A stretch of 64,000 nt of DNA, from NCBI GenBank assembly GCA_030748575.1, contig JASMLR010000002.1, positions 230,069 through 294,068 on the forward strand, given 5' to 3'. Source of the stretch: Phycisphaerales bacterium (lineage in GTDB: Bacteria > Planctomycetota > Phycisphaerae > Phycisphaerales > SM1A02). Numbering within the stretch: position 1 is the first letter of the stretch; every line of letters begins with the position of its first letter. This document shows, in pieces, positions 24,532-33,651 of this stretch. Below the pieces are notes generated by a model, which made no database searches, was not told where the DNA came from, and saw only the letters and a program-made list of their open reading frames with translations. A program made the position numbers and the translations under genes.

Positions 24532-26690
24532 TCGGCTACGCGATGGCCATCACGAAGGCGTCGGCAGGCGTGCCGGCAGTGCCGGCGGCAGAAGCCATCA
24601 TGGCGCCCGAACTGTCCTGGGCCGGGCTCATTCTGTTGCTGCCGCTGCTCTCCCTGATCCTGTGCGGTCTGTGCGCGGCGGCGAAGGTCACGTCGAAACT
24701 GCCTGCCGTCATTACCGCGACGGCCCTGGCCGGGGCCTTCGTGACATCGGTCTTTCTGTACCTGAACTACCAGCCACCAGGTGACGTGATTCCGCTCCTG
24801 GACTGGATGAACATCAGTTGGGGAGACGGCCAGTTCGAGTCGTTCTCGGCCAACTTCGCCCTCTACATAGATTCGCTCTCGCTGTTGTGGATCATGTTCG
24901 TCACGGGGCTGGGGACCCTGATCACGATCTACGCAAGCGAGTACATGGAGCCGGACCTCGGCAAGGGGTACAGCCGGTTCTTCGCGGGCGTCAGCGTTTT
25001 CCTCTTCGCCATGGCTGCGTTGGTGCTCTCCGACAACCTCTTGATGCTCTACCTCGGCTGGGAGGGCGTCGGCTTCGCCTCCTACTGGCTGATCGGCTAC
25101 TACTACCAGCGGCCAGCGGCGGTGGCTGCGGCCAAGAAGGCGTTCATCGTCAATCGAATCGGCGACCTTGGTCTGGCGCTGGCGGTCTATCTGATCTGGA
25201 CGACGTTCGGAACCGTCCAGTACGACGAGTTGATGACCGTGCTGGAAGACGGGGACTACCGCGCGGCGTTTGAGGGGTGGACCGTCTCGGCGATTCCATT
25301 CCTCCTGATGCTGGCGGCCTTCGGCAAGTCCGCCCAGTTGCCGCTGTACGTCTGGTTGCCCGACGCGATGGAGGGTCCGACGCCCGTGTCGGCGCTGATC
25401 CACGCCGCGACCATGGTGACGGCAGGCATTTACCTCGTGGCCCGCACCTATCCGCTGTTCCTGCTCGAGCCCGTGTCGCTGCACGTTGTGGCCTGGGTCG
25501 GCGGCTTGACCGCGCTCCTTGCTGCGACGATCGGCATGGCCCAGTACGACATCAAGCGGATCATGGCGTACTCGACCGTGTCGCAACTTGGGTACATGTT
25601 CCTGGGGCTTGGCGTTCTGACGACCTATGGCGCCGCCTATCACGTCTTTACGCATGCCTTCTTCAAGGCCGTGCTGTTTCTCACATGCGGCGCCATCATG
25701 CACGGCTTTGCCGGGCAACTCGATCTGCGGCACCTGTCCGGCCTGCGACACATGCGAGGGTGGCGGATCACGGCGTGGACCATGTTCATCGGCTGCCTGT
25801 GCCTTGCCGGGTTCCCGTTCACGTCGGGCTACTTCTCAAAGGACGCCATCCTGGCCGAGGCCTTTGTGACGCAGGGCCCGGGCTTTGAGATTCTCGGCTG
25901 GATCGCCATCTTCACCGCCGGGCTGACCGCGTACTACACGTTCCGCGTGTGGTTCAGAGTGTGCGCCGGCCCGGTCGCCTATGAACCGGGGGACGAACTG
26001 CACGGCGAGGACGATCACGGCGGCGAGTTCCACCCCCATGCCCCTCGGCTTGCAATCAACGGTGTGCTGGTCCTCATCGCTCTTGGGGCGTTGGTTGCGG
26101 CGGTGCCGTACTTCATGTCGAACACGGCCGACGAACATCTTGCCGGTGGGTGGGTTGCCGACATGGTCCACGATTCGACGGCCCGCGAAGGCATCCCCGG
26201 ATTCCACGGCGATGCCCACGCTGGTCACGGTGACGCGCACCCCACGATCTTCGGTGCGGATCCCCACGTGGCCATGTACTGGATCTCCGGGACCGTGGGG
26301 ATGATCGGCCTGCTGTTTGCGGCCTGGCTGCATCTGTGGAGGCGAAGCCAGGCGGATGCGATCAAGGCCTGGTTGCTGCATCGGGCCTGGATCGGGTGGC
26401 TGCCTCGGGCCATGGAACGCAAGTGGTACGTCGATGAGGTCTACCACGCGCTCATCCGAGCGCCGCTCTGGATCCTCGGTCACATTCTGTATGCCTTCGA
26501 CCGGTTCATCATCGATGGTCTGCTGGTCGACAGTGTTGCTCGCATTCCACGCGGTGTCGCTCGATGCCTCCAGCCGCTCCAGTCCGGAGCCGTGCAGGCC
26601 ATGGCCATTGTCATGGTTGGTGGCGCCGCGATCATTCTGCTGCTCATGGCACTCTTCATGCAGTTCGGCTGGTTCGGAGGGCAGGCCTGA
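24528..26690 (+). CDS. nuoL: NADH-quinone oxidoreductase subunit L
   Basis: 720 residues, an antiporter-like proton pump subunit. The GTG at 24528 forms a GTGA overlap with nuoK; ATG codons at 24543 and 24600 are alternatives. Conserved blocks include YASEYM, LGWEGVGFASYWLIGYY, LPDAMEGPTPVSALIHAATMVTAG and the discontinuous-helix Lys region KRIMAYSTVSQLGYM, then FKAVLFLTCGAIMHG. The C-terminal lateral amphipathic helix region is present, with a His/Asp-rich loop (HGDAHAGHGDAHP) around residues 560-575. nuoM follows with a one-base TGATG overlap. Confidence 0.96.
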   Translation: MIGYAMAITKASAGVPAVPAAEAIMAPELSWAGLILLLPLLSLILCGLCAAAKVTSKLPAVITATALAGAFVTSVFLYLNYQPPGDVIPLLDWMNISWGDGQFESFSANFALYIDSLSLLWIMFVTGLGTLITIYASEYMEPDLGKGYSRFFAGVSVFLFAMAALVLSDNLLMLYLGWEGVGFASYWLIGYYYQRPAAVAAAKKAFIVNRIGDLGLALAVYLIWTTFGTVQYDELMTVLEDGDYRAAFEGWTVSAIPFLLMLAAFGKSAQLPLYVWLPDAMEGPTPVSALIHAATMVTAGIYLVARTYPLFLLEPVSLHVVAWVGGLTALLAATIGMAQYDIKRIMAYSTVSQLGYMFLGLGVLTTYGAAYHVFTHAFFKAVLFLTCGAIMHGFAGQLDLRHLSGLRHMRGWRITAWTMFIGCLCLAGFPFTSGYFSKDAILAEAFVTQGPGFEILGWIAIFTAGLTAYYTFRVWFRVCAGPVAYEPGDELHGEDDHGGEFHPHAPRLAINGVLVLIALGALVAAVPYFMSNTADEHLAGGWVADMVHDSTAREGIPGFHGDAHAGHGDAHPTIFGADPHVAMYWISGTVGMIGLLFAAWLHLWRRSQADAIKAWLLHRAWIGWLPRAMERKWYVDEVYHALIRAPLWILGHILYAFDRFIIDGLLVDSVARIPRGVARCLQPLQSGAVQAMAIVMVGGAAIILLLMALFMQFGWFGGQA

Positions 26691-28252
26691 TGCTGAGTGT
26701 GCTGCTCATGGTGGTACCGCTGGCGGGTGCGATCGTCATCATGCTGGCGCCTGCGCGAGCGGCCCGCGGCATCGCGATGATTGCGACGCTGGCCGGGGCG
26801 GGTATCGCGGTCGCGGCCGCGACGAACTTCGATGGATGGGGGACCGGCGGGTGGGGGCTCGAGTTCCAGAGCGAGTTGTTGCCGACATTGGGCATCACGT
26901 TGACGTTGGGTGCCGACTCGGTATCGCTCATGTTGATCCTGTTGACGGCCCTGCTGATGCCGCTGGCAGTGCTGGGCTCATGGACGGCCGTGACGACGCG
27001 GCTTCGGGAGTACTACGGGTGGATGCTCGTGCTCTCGACCGCCATGATCGGCGTGTTTCTGGCTCGCGATCTGCTCGTCTTCTACATCTGCTTCGAGTTC
27101 ACGCTCGTTCCGATGTACTTCCTGATTGCCATCTACGGCAGCGGCAACCGGGCCTGGGCCAGTCTGAAGTTCTTCATCTATACGTTCCTGGGCTCGTTGA
27201 TCGCGCTGGCAGGTCTTCTCTACGTCGTGTGGCAGCACGCGGCCGTTGCAGGCGCCTGGTCGTTCTCAATTCCGGAACTCGCTGCGTTCGCCTCAACCGG
27301 GCTGACCAGTGTGGAACAGGCCTGGATACTCCTGGCGCTGATGGCCGGGTTCGCCGTCAAGATCCCGCTCTTTCCAGTCCACACGTGGCTGCCGCTGGCG
27401 CATACGGAAGCGCCGACTGCCGGATCGGTTCTGTTGGCGGGCGTCCTGCTGAAACTCGGTACCTACGGGCTGTACCGATTTGTGCTGCCCATGGTGCCGG
27501 CCGCAGTCGTTGAGTGGGCACCGCTGATCGCCGTGCTTTCGATCATCGGCATCCTCTACGCCGCACTGATCTGCTGGGTGCAGACGGATGTCAAGAAGCT
27601 TGTGGCCTACTCGTCGGTCAGCCACCTGGGCTTCTGCGTCCTCGGTCTGGTGGCGCTGAATCCACTCGGGCTGCAGGGATCGGTGCTGTACATGATCAAC
27701 CACGGTCTTTCGACCGGTGCATTGTTCTTCCTGATCGGCATGATGTACGAGCGGTATCACACGCGGGACATGGGGCAGGTGGGGGGGCTGGCGTCGAAGA
27801 TGCCGGTGTGGTCCTGCTTCATGGTGTTCTTCGTGTTGGCGTCGGTTGGACTGCCTGGACTCAACGGCTTCGTGAGCGAGTTCCTGTGCCTCATAGGCAC
27901 CTTCGCCGCGGGTGGAAGCGGCGCCTATCCGGGCGTCCTCGGACCGTGGCTGGCCGCGATTGCAGCGATCGGGATGATCTTCGCCGCGATGTACCTGCTC
28001 ATCATGGTGGGCAAGATCGTCTTCGGAACGCTCCGAGAGCCTCCGGGGCACGCATCCGACATGCCGTCCGATCTCAACTTCCGGGAGATTGTCGTTCTTG
28101 TTCCGCTGGCAATCGGGTGCATCCTGCTTGGTGTGCAGCCGGACCTGGCGATTCATGCCATGGAGGGCGCGGTTGCTGACACGCTCTCCGCATATCCCGA
28201 CGTGGTTACGGGCGTTCTGAACTCCGTGTCGCCACAGGGAGCGACTCCATGA
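26690..28252 (+). CDS. nuoM: NADH-quinone oxidoreductase subunit M
   Basis: 520 residues from the ATG at 26690, shared with the nuoL stop (TGATG); the 26564 start in the track is an out-of-frame extension. Conserved antiporter blocks are FYICFEFTLVPMYFLI with the key Glu, FPVHTWLPLAHTEAPTAGSVLLAG, LKLGTYGLYRF and VKKLVAYSSVSHLGF. Fourteen membrane helices are expected. It is one of three proton-pumping subunits of Complex I. nuoN overlaps the stop as ATGA. Confidence 0.96.
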   Translation: MLSVLLMVVPLAGAIVIMLAPARAARGIAMIATLAGAGIAVAAATNFDGWGTGGWGLEFQSELLPTLGITLTLGADSVSLMLILLTALLMPLAVLGSWTAVTTRLREYYGWMLVLSTAMIGVFLARDLLVFYICFEFTLVPMYFLIAIYGSGNRAWASLKFFIYTFLGSLIALAGLLYVVWQHAAVAGAWSFSIPELAAFASTGLTSVEQAWILLALMAGFAVKIPLFPVHTWLPLAHTEAPTAGSVLLAGVLLKLGTYGLYRFVLPMVPAAVVEWAPLIAVLSIIGILYAALICWVQTDVKKLVAYSSVSHLGFCVLGLVALNPLGLQGSVLYMINHGLSTGALFFLIGMMYERYHTRDMGQVGGLASKMPVWSCFMVFFVLASVGLPGLNGFVSEFLCLIGTFAAGGSGAYPGVLGPWLAAIAAIGMIFAAMYLLIMVGKIVFGTLREPPGHASDMPSDLNFREIVVLVPLAIGCILLGVQPDLAIHAMEGAVADTLSAYPDVVTGVLNSVSPQGATP

Positions 28253-29802
28253 CGGATCGGCTGTGGCTGCTCATCCCGGAACTTGTTCTTCTGGCCGGTG
28301 CGGTCAGTTGTGCCATCCTCGGCGTGTCCCGAAGCGTTGCGATTCGGCGTCTGCTGCCAGCGGCAACGGTGGTCACGCTGCTCGTGGCGCTCGCTGCGTC
28401 GGTGTTTGTGTATGTGCCGGGTGCGGTCGAAGCCGCCACCGGGCCCGGCGCGGTCCCGCTGCCATGGCTCGGCCGGGCGGTCATTCCGATCACCGTTGTG
28501 GTTGGCCTGGTCCTCGTGCTTGTACAGGCCGGCTTTGTCGATCGCGTCTACGAGATGGCCGTCGCGTCTGGCCGAACCACCTTTGATCCTCTCCGGTCCG
28601 CTCGCGGTGAGTACTACGTCTTCTTCCTGTTGAGCATGGCTGGGCTCATGCTCACGTGCGCGGCCCCGGATCTCATCTGGCTCTTCCTGGCGCTCGAACT
28701 GACTTCGCTTCCAACCTACGTGATGGTGGCGATGAGCCGTGATGATCGTCGCGCGCAGGAAGCGGCGATGAAGTACTTCTACCTCGGCGCGATGTCGGCG
28801 GCGATGTTCCTCTTCGGCTTCGCCCTGTTGTACGGGGCGACCGGCACCATGGTGCTTGGGGATATGCAGGCAGTGCTCGCCGGTCGAATGGCCGACACCG
28901 GCTCGATCGGCTCGCTCGCAGTCATCGGGCTGCTGCTGTCGGTCCTTGGCATCGGCTTCAAACTCGCTGCGGTTCCGATGCACCTCTATGCACCAGACGT
29001 GTACGAAGGCGCCGCAGCTCAGGTGACGGCCTTCCTTGGGTTTGTCCCCAAGGCCTCCGGAGCCATCGCGCTCATGCTGATCCTGTCGCTGACCGGATGG
29101 ACGGAGGAAGGCGGTTCACTCCCGCCAGCGGTGCTCATCACGCTCTGGCTGATGGCCGTGCTCACCATGACGCTTGGCAACATCGGAGCCCTGTTGCAGT
29201 CCAACGTCAAGCGGATGCTCGCCTACAGCTCGATCTCACACAGCGGGTACATGTTGATCGGCATCATTGCCGGGCCCGGGGCCGGGTTTGCTGCAGTGCT
29301 TGTGTACCTGTTGGCCTACGGCCTGGGGAACACGGCAACGTTCGCCGTGCTGGCGAGCCTCCGGGCGGGCGATCACGAAGTCGAGTCCATCGATGACCTC
29401 GCCGGCCTTCGGGAGAAGCATCCCGGATTGGCCTGGGCCATGGCGATTTCGGCGGGATCGCTGCTTGGATTCCCACCCCTGATGGGCTTCTGGGGGAAAC
29501 TGCTTCTGTTCATCGCGGGCGTGGCCTCCGGTCATCTTGTGCTCATCGTGATCGCCGGCATCAACAGTGCCATCAGCGCGTGGTACTACCTCCGTCTGGT
29601 CGCGCTCCCGTTGACTGGCACGCCGTCGAGTACAAGTGGCTCCATTGAGCGGCGACCCTACGAGGGGCCGAGGATGGCTGCGGTGGCCTGCACTGTGCTG
29701 CTGATCTGCCTGCCGCTGCTGCTCGGATCGATCATGAGTCAGGCCAGCGATGCGGTGGTCACGGTGGACGAGCTCCGAAACTCCGCGGGAGTGGACGAGT
29801 AG
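28249..29802 (+). CDS. nuoN: NADH-quinone oxidoreductase subunit N
   Basis: 517 residues. Blocks typical of NuoN are FLALELTSLPTYVMVA, AAMKYFYLGAMSAAMFLFG, GIGFKLAAVPMHLYAPDVYEGA, and VKRMLAYSSISHSGYMLIG. It is the last of the nuoJKLMN run. The connecting fragment nuoA-I is not in the window, so this organism keeps at least two separate nuo loci. No strong terminator was seen in the 36 bp before the convergent membrane-protein gene. Confidence 0.96.
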   Translation: MTDRLWLLIPELVLLAGAVSCAILGVSRSVAIRRLLPAATVVTLLVALAASVFVYVPGAVEAATGPGAVPLPWLGRAVIPITVVVGLVLVLVQAGFVDRVYEMAVASGRTTFDPLRSARGEYYVFFLLSMAGLMLTCAAPDLIWLFLALELTSLPTYVMVAMSRDDRRAQEAAMKYFYLGAMSAAMFLFGFALLYGATGTMVLGDMQAVLAGRMADTGSIGSLAVIGLLLSVLGIGFKLAAVPMHLYAPDVYEGAAAQVTAFLGFVPKASGAIALMLILSLTGWTEEGGSLPPAVLITLWLMAVLTMTLGNIGALLQSNVKRMLAYSSISHSGYMLIGIIAGPGAGFAAVLVYLLAYGLGNTATFAVLASLRAGDHEVESIDDLAGLREKHPGLAWAMAISAGSLLGFPPLMGFWGKLLLFIAGVASGHLVLIVIAGINSAISAWYYLRLVALPLTGTPSSTSGSIERRPYEGPRMAAVACTVLLICLPLLLGSIMSQASDAVVTVDELRNSAGVDE

Positions 29803-29838
29803 CGAGCGGACGCCGCTTCGCGCATCCACCGGGGCTCC

Positions 29839-30651
29839 CTAGGAACGGCTCTGATTGGCCGGCGGTGTCGGCTTGGTCATGCCCTGAACGACCAGCCCGA
29901 TCACAGAGGCGCCGAGCCAGGCGAGCGTCAGCGTGCCGCCTGCCGGGTCGGTGGCGAGCCACTCCGGGGCCACGTCCCATTGAGCGAGTAGTCGAGGCAG
30001 CCCTGCGATGATCAAGCCCGCCCCGGCGACCGCCGTCAGCAGGATGGCGCCGGTTCTGGTGAAGAGCGTCGAGAGCACCAGCCCTCCCAGGAGCCCGCCG
30101 CCGGCCATGAGCAGAATGGCGAGCCGGGGATCCGCAGGCATGGCCGTCCACGCCGACCGAATGGGGGTGAGGTGCGCATGGTTTGCCAGCTGCAGCGGCA
30201 TGGTCAGGCCGGGCACCTGGGCTGGGAGTGCATTGGACGGCTCGGCGGCGCCGGCGGGTGGGACTGCTTCGGGCAGACCGAAGAGCATGCCGACCGGGAC
30301 CGGGGGCACGTCCGGTTCGGTCAGCGAGAGGACCGTCCACGTGGTGGTGGATGCGAGCAGCGCAAGCGACAACGCCAGCATGACGCCGGCAAGCAGTTTG
30401 TACGCCAGAAGGGCTACGCAGGCCGCGATGATGCCGCCGATCAAGGGGGCCGCCCACGCCGGTCCGATGCCGGTTTCGATCCAGATCAGGAAGCCGCCAA
30501 GGACGCCCAGCCCGAGCCCCAGAGCTCCGACCGCCGGCCGGAGGACCCAGCCCCCGGCGGCCCACAGAATGACGCCGACGCCGACCAGAATCACGGCGGC
30601 GGCGAGATCCCCGGAGGCTGCGGTGATCGGAATGGCGTTCATGAGAAGCAT
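29839..30651 (-). CDS. Polytopic membrane protein of unknown function
   Basis: 270 residues from ATG 30651 (30642 is an alternative). The track's 380-residue form adds out-of-frame antisense sequence. Seven or so hydrophobic segments, starting [19 protein letters not shown], then [35 protein letters not shown] and [18 protein letters not shown] Pro/Ala-rich soluble loop (about residues 120-175) precedes further helices. The arrangement is like DUF4203/TMEM198-type proteins but the match is weak. It is divergent from the DUF255 gene, which starts 107 bp away. Confidence 0.7.
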   Translation of the reverse strand: MLLMNAIPITAASGDLAAAVILVGVGVILWAAGGWVLRPAVGALGLGLGVLGGFLIWIETGIGPAWAAPLIGGIIAACVALLAYKLLAGVMLALSLALLASTTTWTVLSLTEPDVPPVPVGMLFGLPEAVPPAGAAEPSNALPAQVPGLTMPLQLANHAHLTPIRSAWTAMPADPRLAILLMAGGGLLGGLVLSTLFTRTGAILLTAVAGAGLIIAGLPRLLAQWDVAPEWLATDPAGGTLTLAWLGASVIGLVVQGMTKPTPPANQSRS

Positions 30652-30744
30652 GTTGGACGTGTATCGGGTCGCTGGTTGTTGGGAATGGAGGATTGGGGCT
30701 TTCAGAGGGGCCATCTGGCTGGCGGATCCTGCCGAAGGGGGTGA

Positions 30745-30750
30745 TATAGT
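30745..30750 (+). promoter_or_regulatory. -10 element, probably giving a leaderless mRNA
   Basis: TATAGT ends 7 nt before the ATG at 30758, so transcription would start at or next to the start codon. No ribosome-binding site sits between them. Confidence 0.5.
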
Positions 30751-30757
30751 CCCCGCC

Positions 30758-33100
30758 ATGCCGACCATGGACTCCTCCAGGGCCGTCGCAGCAGTGGTGG
30801 CGGGCCTCCTCGTGGCGGCCACGCCTGCCATGCCGAACGAGCCAACGACCCAGCCCCATCGCCATCCTGCCAACCGGCTGGCGGGCGAGACCAGTCCATA
30901 CCTGCTCCAGCACGCCCACAATCCCGTGGATTGGTATCCGTGGGGCGAGGAAGCCTTCGAGGCGGCACGTCGGGAGAACAAGCCGATCTTCCTGAGTATC
31001 GGGTACTCGACCTGCTACTGGTGCCACGTCATGGAGCGGCAGTCGTTCGAGAGCCCGGAAGTGGCGGCGGTCCTGAATGCGTACTACATACCGGTCAAGG
31101 TCGATCGCGAAGAGCGTCCCGACGTGGACGACATCTACATGACGGCGGTCCAGATCATGACCCGGCATGGCGGGTGGCCGCTGTCGGTGTGGCTCGACCC
31201 GGACACGCTCATGCCGTTCTTCGGTGGGACCTACTTCCCTCCGAACGATCAGGGTGAGCGGCCCGGCTTCATGACACTTCTGCACGCCATTGATCAAGCG
31301 TGGGAGCAACGCCAACCGGAGATGCGGGCGCAGGCGGAGCGGGTTGGCCAGGCGGTTGCCCGGCGACTTGCCGCCGACGTGGACACGGTGGCCTTGGATG
31401 CCGGCGTGGTCGATGCCGCCATCGCGCAGCTCATGGCCAGTTACGACCCGCTGGATGGGGGCTACGGTGACGCTCCGAAGTTCCCCATGCCGGTGCACCT
31501 GGACCTGCTTCTGGAGGCGGCCTGGGATCGACAGGATGTGCAGGATTCTCTGCGGCACACCTTGAATCGAATGGCGATGGGCGGCATGTACGATCAGGTG
31601 GGCGGGGGATTTCACCGCTACAGCACCGACGGCCAGTGGCTCGTGCCGCACTTCGAGAAGATGCTGTACGACAACGGCATGCTCGCATCTGTGTATGCCG
31701 AGGCGTACCAGCGAACGGGCGATGGGTACTACGGCGCGGTGGTGGCCGAGACGCTCGACTATGTGTTGCGGGAGATGGTCGACGATACCGGCGCGTTCTG
31801 GTCGGCCCAGGACGCGGAGTCAAATGCCCGCGAGGGCGAGTCCTACCTCTGGACGCCGCAGCAGATTCGCGACGTGCTGGCGGTCGCCGGCTACCCGCCC
31901 GCGTGGGCCGAGTTCACCCTTTCCGTCTACGGTCTCGATCAGGGCACCAACTTCCAAGATCCGCATCACCCGGGGGAGCCGGCGTCCAACGTCCTGTTCC
32001 TGCCGGCCCATCCTCGCGACCTGGCGGCCGCGATGGACCTGACCATTCCAGAGTTTCACGACAGGATGGTCAAGGTCAATGCCTCCCTGCTTGCCGAGCG
32101 GGGCACGCGCGACCAGCCTGCGACCGACGACAAGGTGCTGGTGGGGTGGAACGGGTTGATGATCGGCGGCATGGCCGACGGCGGCCGCGTGCTGAAGTCA
32201 CAGCGCCATCTTGACGCAGCGGCTCGGGCGGCGGACTGGATCAAGTCACACATGTGGGATCCGTCCTCCGGTCTGCGCAGAACGGCCCGGAATGGCCGCG
32301 TCTCACAGATTCCCGGCTTCCTGGAGGACTATGCGTTTCTCATTCGGGGTCTCTTGAAGCTGTACGAAGCGACCGGAGCGCGGCAGAATCTGGACTGGGC
32401 CGCCGAACTGGCAGGGCAGGCGGAGGCCATCTTCTTTGACGAGGCCCAGGGCTGGCACGACACGCCGCCAGGAGACGAGAGCCTGTTTGTGCGGGGCCGA
32501 TCGCTCTATGACGGTGCCGTGCCGAGCGGCACGTCGGTCATGCTTGACAACCAGAGACGGTTGTACGAGATCACGGGAGATCCAGCGTGGCTCGACGCCG
32601 CCGACCGAACGCTCGGGCCGATCGCGCAAGGGCTCAACCGATCGCCTCGTGGGGCGGCGCAGGCCATCGCGGCCCTGCACCATCTCCGCGCAGCCGACCC
32701 GGAGCGGTTTGGAGGAACGCCGGGGGGCGATGCTGGGGGCCCGGTCACCGTTCAGGCCCGCAAGGTCGGCGCTGCGCCCGGCGCATGGCATGTCGAGTTC
32801 GACATCACCTCACCATGGCACGTGGCACTTCCAGGAGCCGCGGGCGTCATGCCACTCCGCATTGACGCCCGATCACCGGACGTCTCGATTGACGTGGCGT
32901 GGCCGGAGGGGCACGTCTTCGATGGACCAAGTGGCGAGGTGACCGTGCTCGACGGCGCGGCGGTCGTGCCGATTCAGGTCACCGGCGGCGACGGCGCGTC
33001 GCCCGTCACCATCGCCGTCTCGTGGCAGGCCTGTAATGACAGCATGTGCCTGCGCCCCCAGACTCGATTGCTGCAACTCGACGTGGGGGCGTCTCACTGA
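30758..33100 (+). CDS. Exported DUF255 thioredoxin-domain protein with DsbD N-terminal-like tail
   Basis: 780 residues. After a signal peptide comes the YyaL/SPATA20-type entry [21 protein letters not shown] and a thioredoxin-like domain with [15 protein letters not shown] (Cys86, Cys89). [15 protein letters not shown] and [12 protein letters not shown] follow. The middle (about 210-640) resembles the (alpha/alpha)6 barrel of this family, for example [29 protein letters not shown]. The last 115 residues look like the DsbD N-terminal domain and contain [13 protein letters not shown] with a Cys pair. Cytoplasmic family members usually lack a signal peptide and this tail, so this one probably acts in periplasmic thiol exchange. 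The target is unknown. The asparaginase-domain gene follows after 2 bp. Confidence 0.87.
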   Translation: MPTMDSSRAVAAVVAGLLVAATPAMPNEPTTQPHRHPANRLAGETSPYLLQHAHNPVDWYPWGEEAFEAARRENKPIFLSIGYSTCYWCHVMERQSFESPEVAAVLNAYYIPVKVDREERPDVDDIYMTAVQIMTRHGGWPLSVWLDPDTLMPFFGGTYFPPNDQGERPGFMTLLHAIDQAWEQRQPEMRAQAERVGQAVARRLAADVDTVALDAGVVDAAIAQLMASYDPLDGGYGDAPKFPMPVHLDLLLEAAWDRQDVQDSLRHTLNRMAMGGMYDQVGGGFHRYSTDGQWLVPHFEKMLYDNGMLASVYAEAYQRTGDGYYGAVVAETLDYVLREMVDDTGAFWSAQDAESNAREGESYLWTPQQIRDVLAVAGYPPAWAEFTLSVYGLDQGTNFQDPHHPGEPASNVLFLPAHPRDLAAAMDLTIPEFHDRMVKVNASLLAERGTRDQPATDDKVLVGWNGLMIGGMADGGRVLKSQRHLDAAARAADWIKSHMWDPSSGLRRTARNGRVSQIPGFLEDYAFLIRGLLKLYEATGARQNLDWAAELAGQAEAIFFDEAQGWHDTPPGDESLFVRGRSLYDGAVPSGTSVMLDNQRRLYEITGDPAWLDAADRTLGPIAQGLNRSPRGAAQAIAALHHLRAADPERFGGTPGGDAGGPVTVQARKVGAAPGAWHVEFDITSPWHVALPGAAGVMPLRIDARSPDVSIDVAWPEGHVFDGPSGEVTVLDGAAVVPIQVTGGDGASPVTIAVSWQACNDSMCLRPQTRLLQLDVGASH

Positions 33101-33102
33101 CC

Positions 33103-33651
33103 ATGCCGACCTCAGAACGATTCGTCCCACTGGACATCGCCCTGCTTTCAACCGGCGGGACGATTGAAAAGACCTACGATCCGCTCGAGGGTGTGCTGCG
33201 GAATGACGTAAGCGTGCTCGATGTCCTTCTGTCGGAACTTCGCCTCGAAGGCGTGAGGCTGCACCGGAGGGCCGTGCTGAACATGGACAGCATGGACATG
33301 ACTCCTGAGGATCATGAACTGATCGTCGAGGCCGCGCGGGAGGCTTCCAACGCGTATGCCGGCGTCATCATTGTGCACGGAACGGACAGGTTGGCGGCCA
33401 CAGGCGAAGCGATTGCAGCCGCGTACGACCCGCCAGTCCCCATCGTGCTCACCGGCGCGATGACGCCGTGGATTCTCCGGACGTCGGATGCCAAACAGAA
33501 CCTCACGGAGGCGCTCACCGCCGTTCAGTTGCTGAGCCAGGGCGTCTATGTCTGCATGCACAACCGCGTGATCGCATTCCCCGGGGTCGTCAAGGATTGC
33601 CGTAATCTCCGGTTCGTCCGGAACTCGGATCTTCAACACGAGGAAGTTTGA
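33103..33651 (+). CDS. Single-domain asparaginase-like protein
   Basis: 182 residues corresponding to the N-terminal domain of type I/II L-asparaginases. ALLSTGGTIEKTYD carries the first catalytic Thr motif, IIVHGTDRL the second, and IVLTGAMTPW the following strand. The C-terminal domain that completes the active site in classical enzymes is absent, so it may act as a homodimer on another amide, or be regulatory. Its stop shares one base with the ATG of the peptide-transporter gene (TGATG), suggesting a joint role in amino-acid or peptide use. Confidence 0.83.
   Translation: MPTSERFVPLDIALLSTGGTIEKTYDPLEGVLRNDVSVLDVLLSELRLEGVRLHRRAVLNMDSMDMTPEDHELIVEAAREASNAYAGVIIVHGTDRLAATGEAIAAAYDPPVPIVLTGAMTPWILRTSDAKQNLTEALTAVQLLSQGVYVCMHNRVIAFPGVVKDCRNLRFVRNSDLQHEEV

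Noticed and set aside
30008-30757. 250-residue N-terminal extension of the DUF255 protein
   Set aside because: It is antisense to the membrane-protein gene at 29839-30651 and precedes an obvious signal peptide with its own -10.
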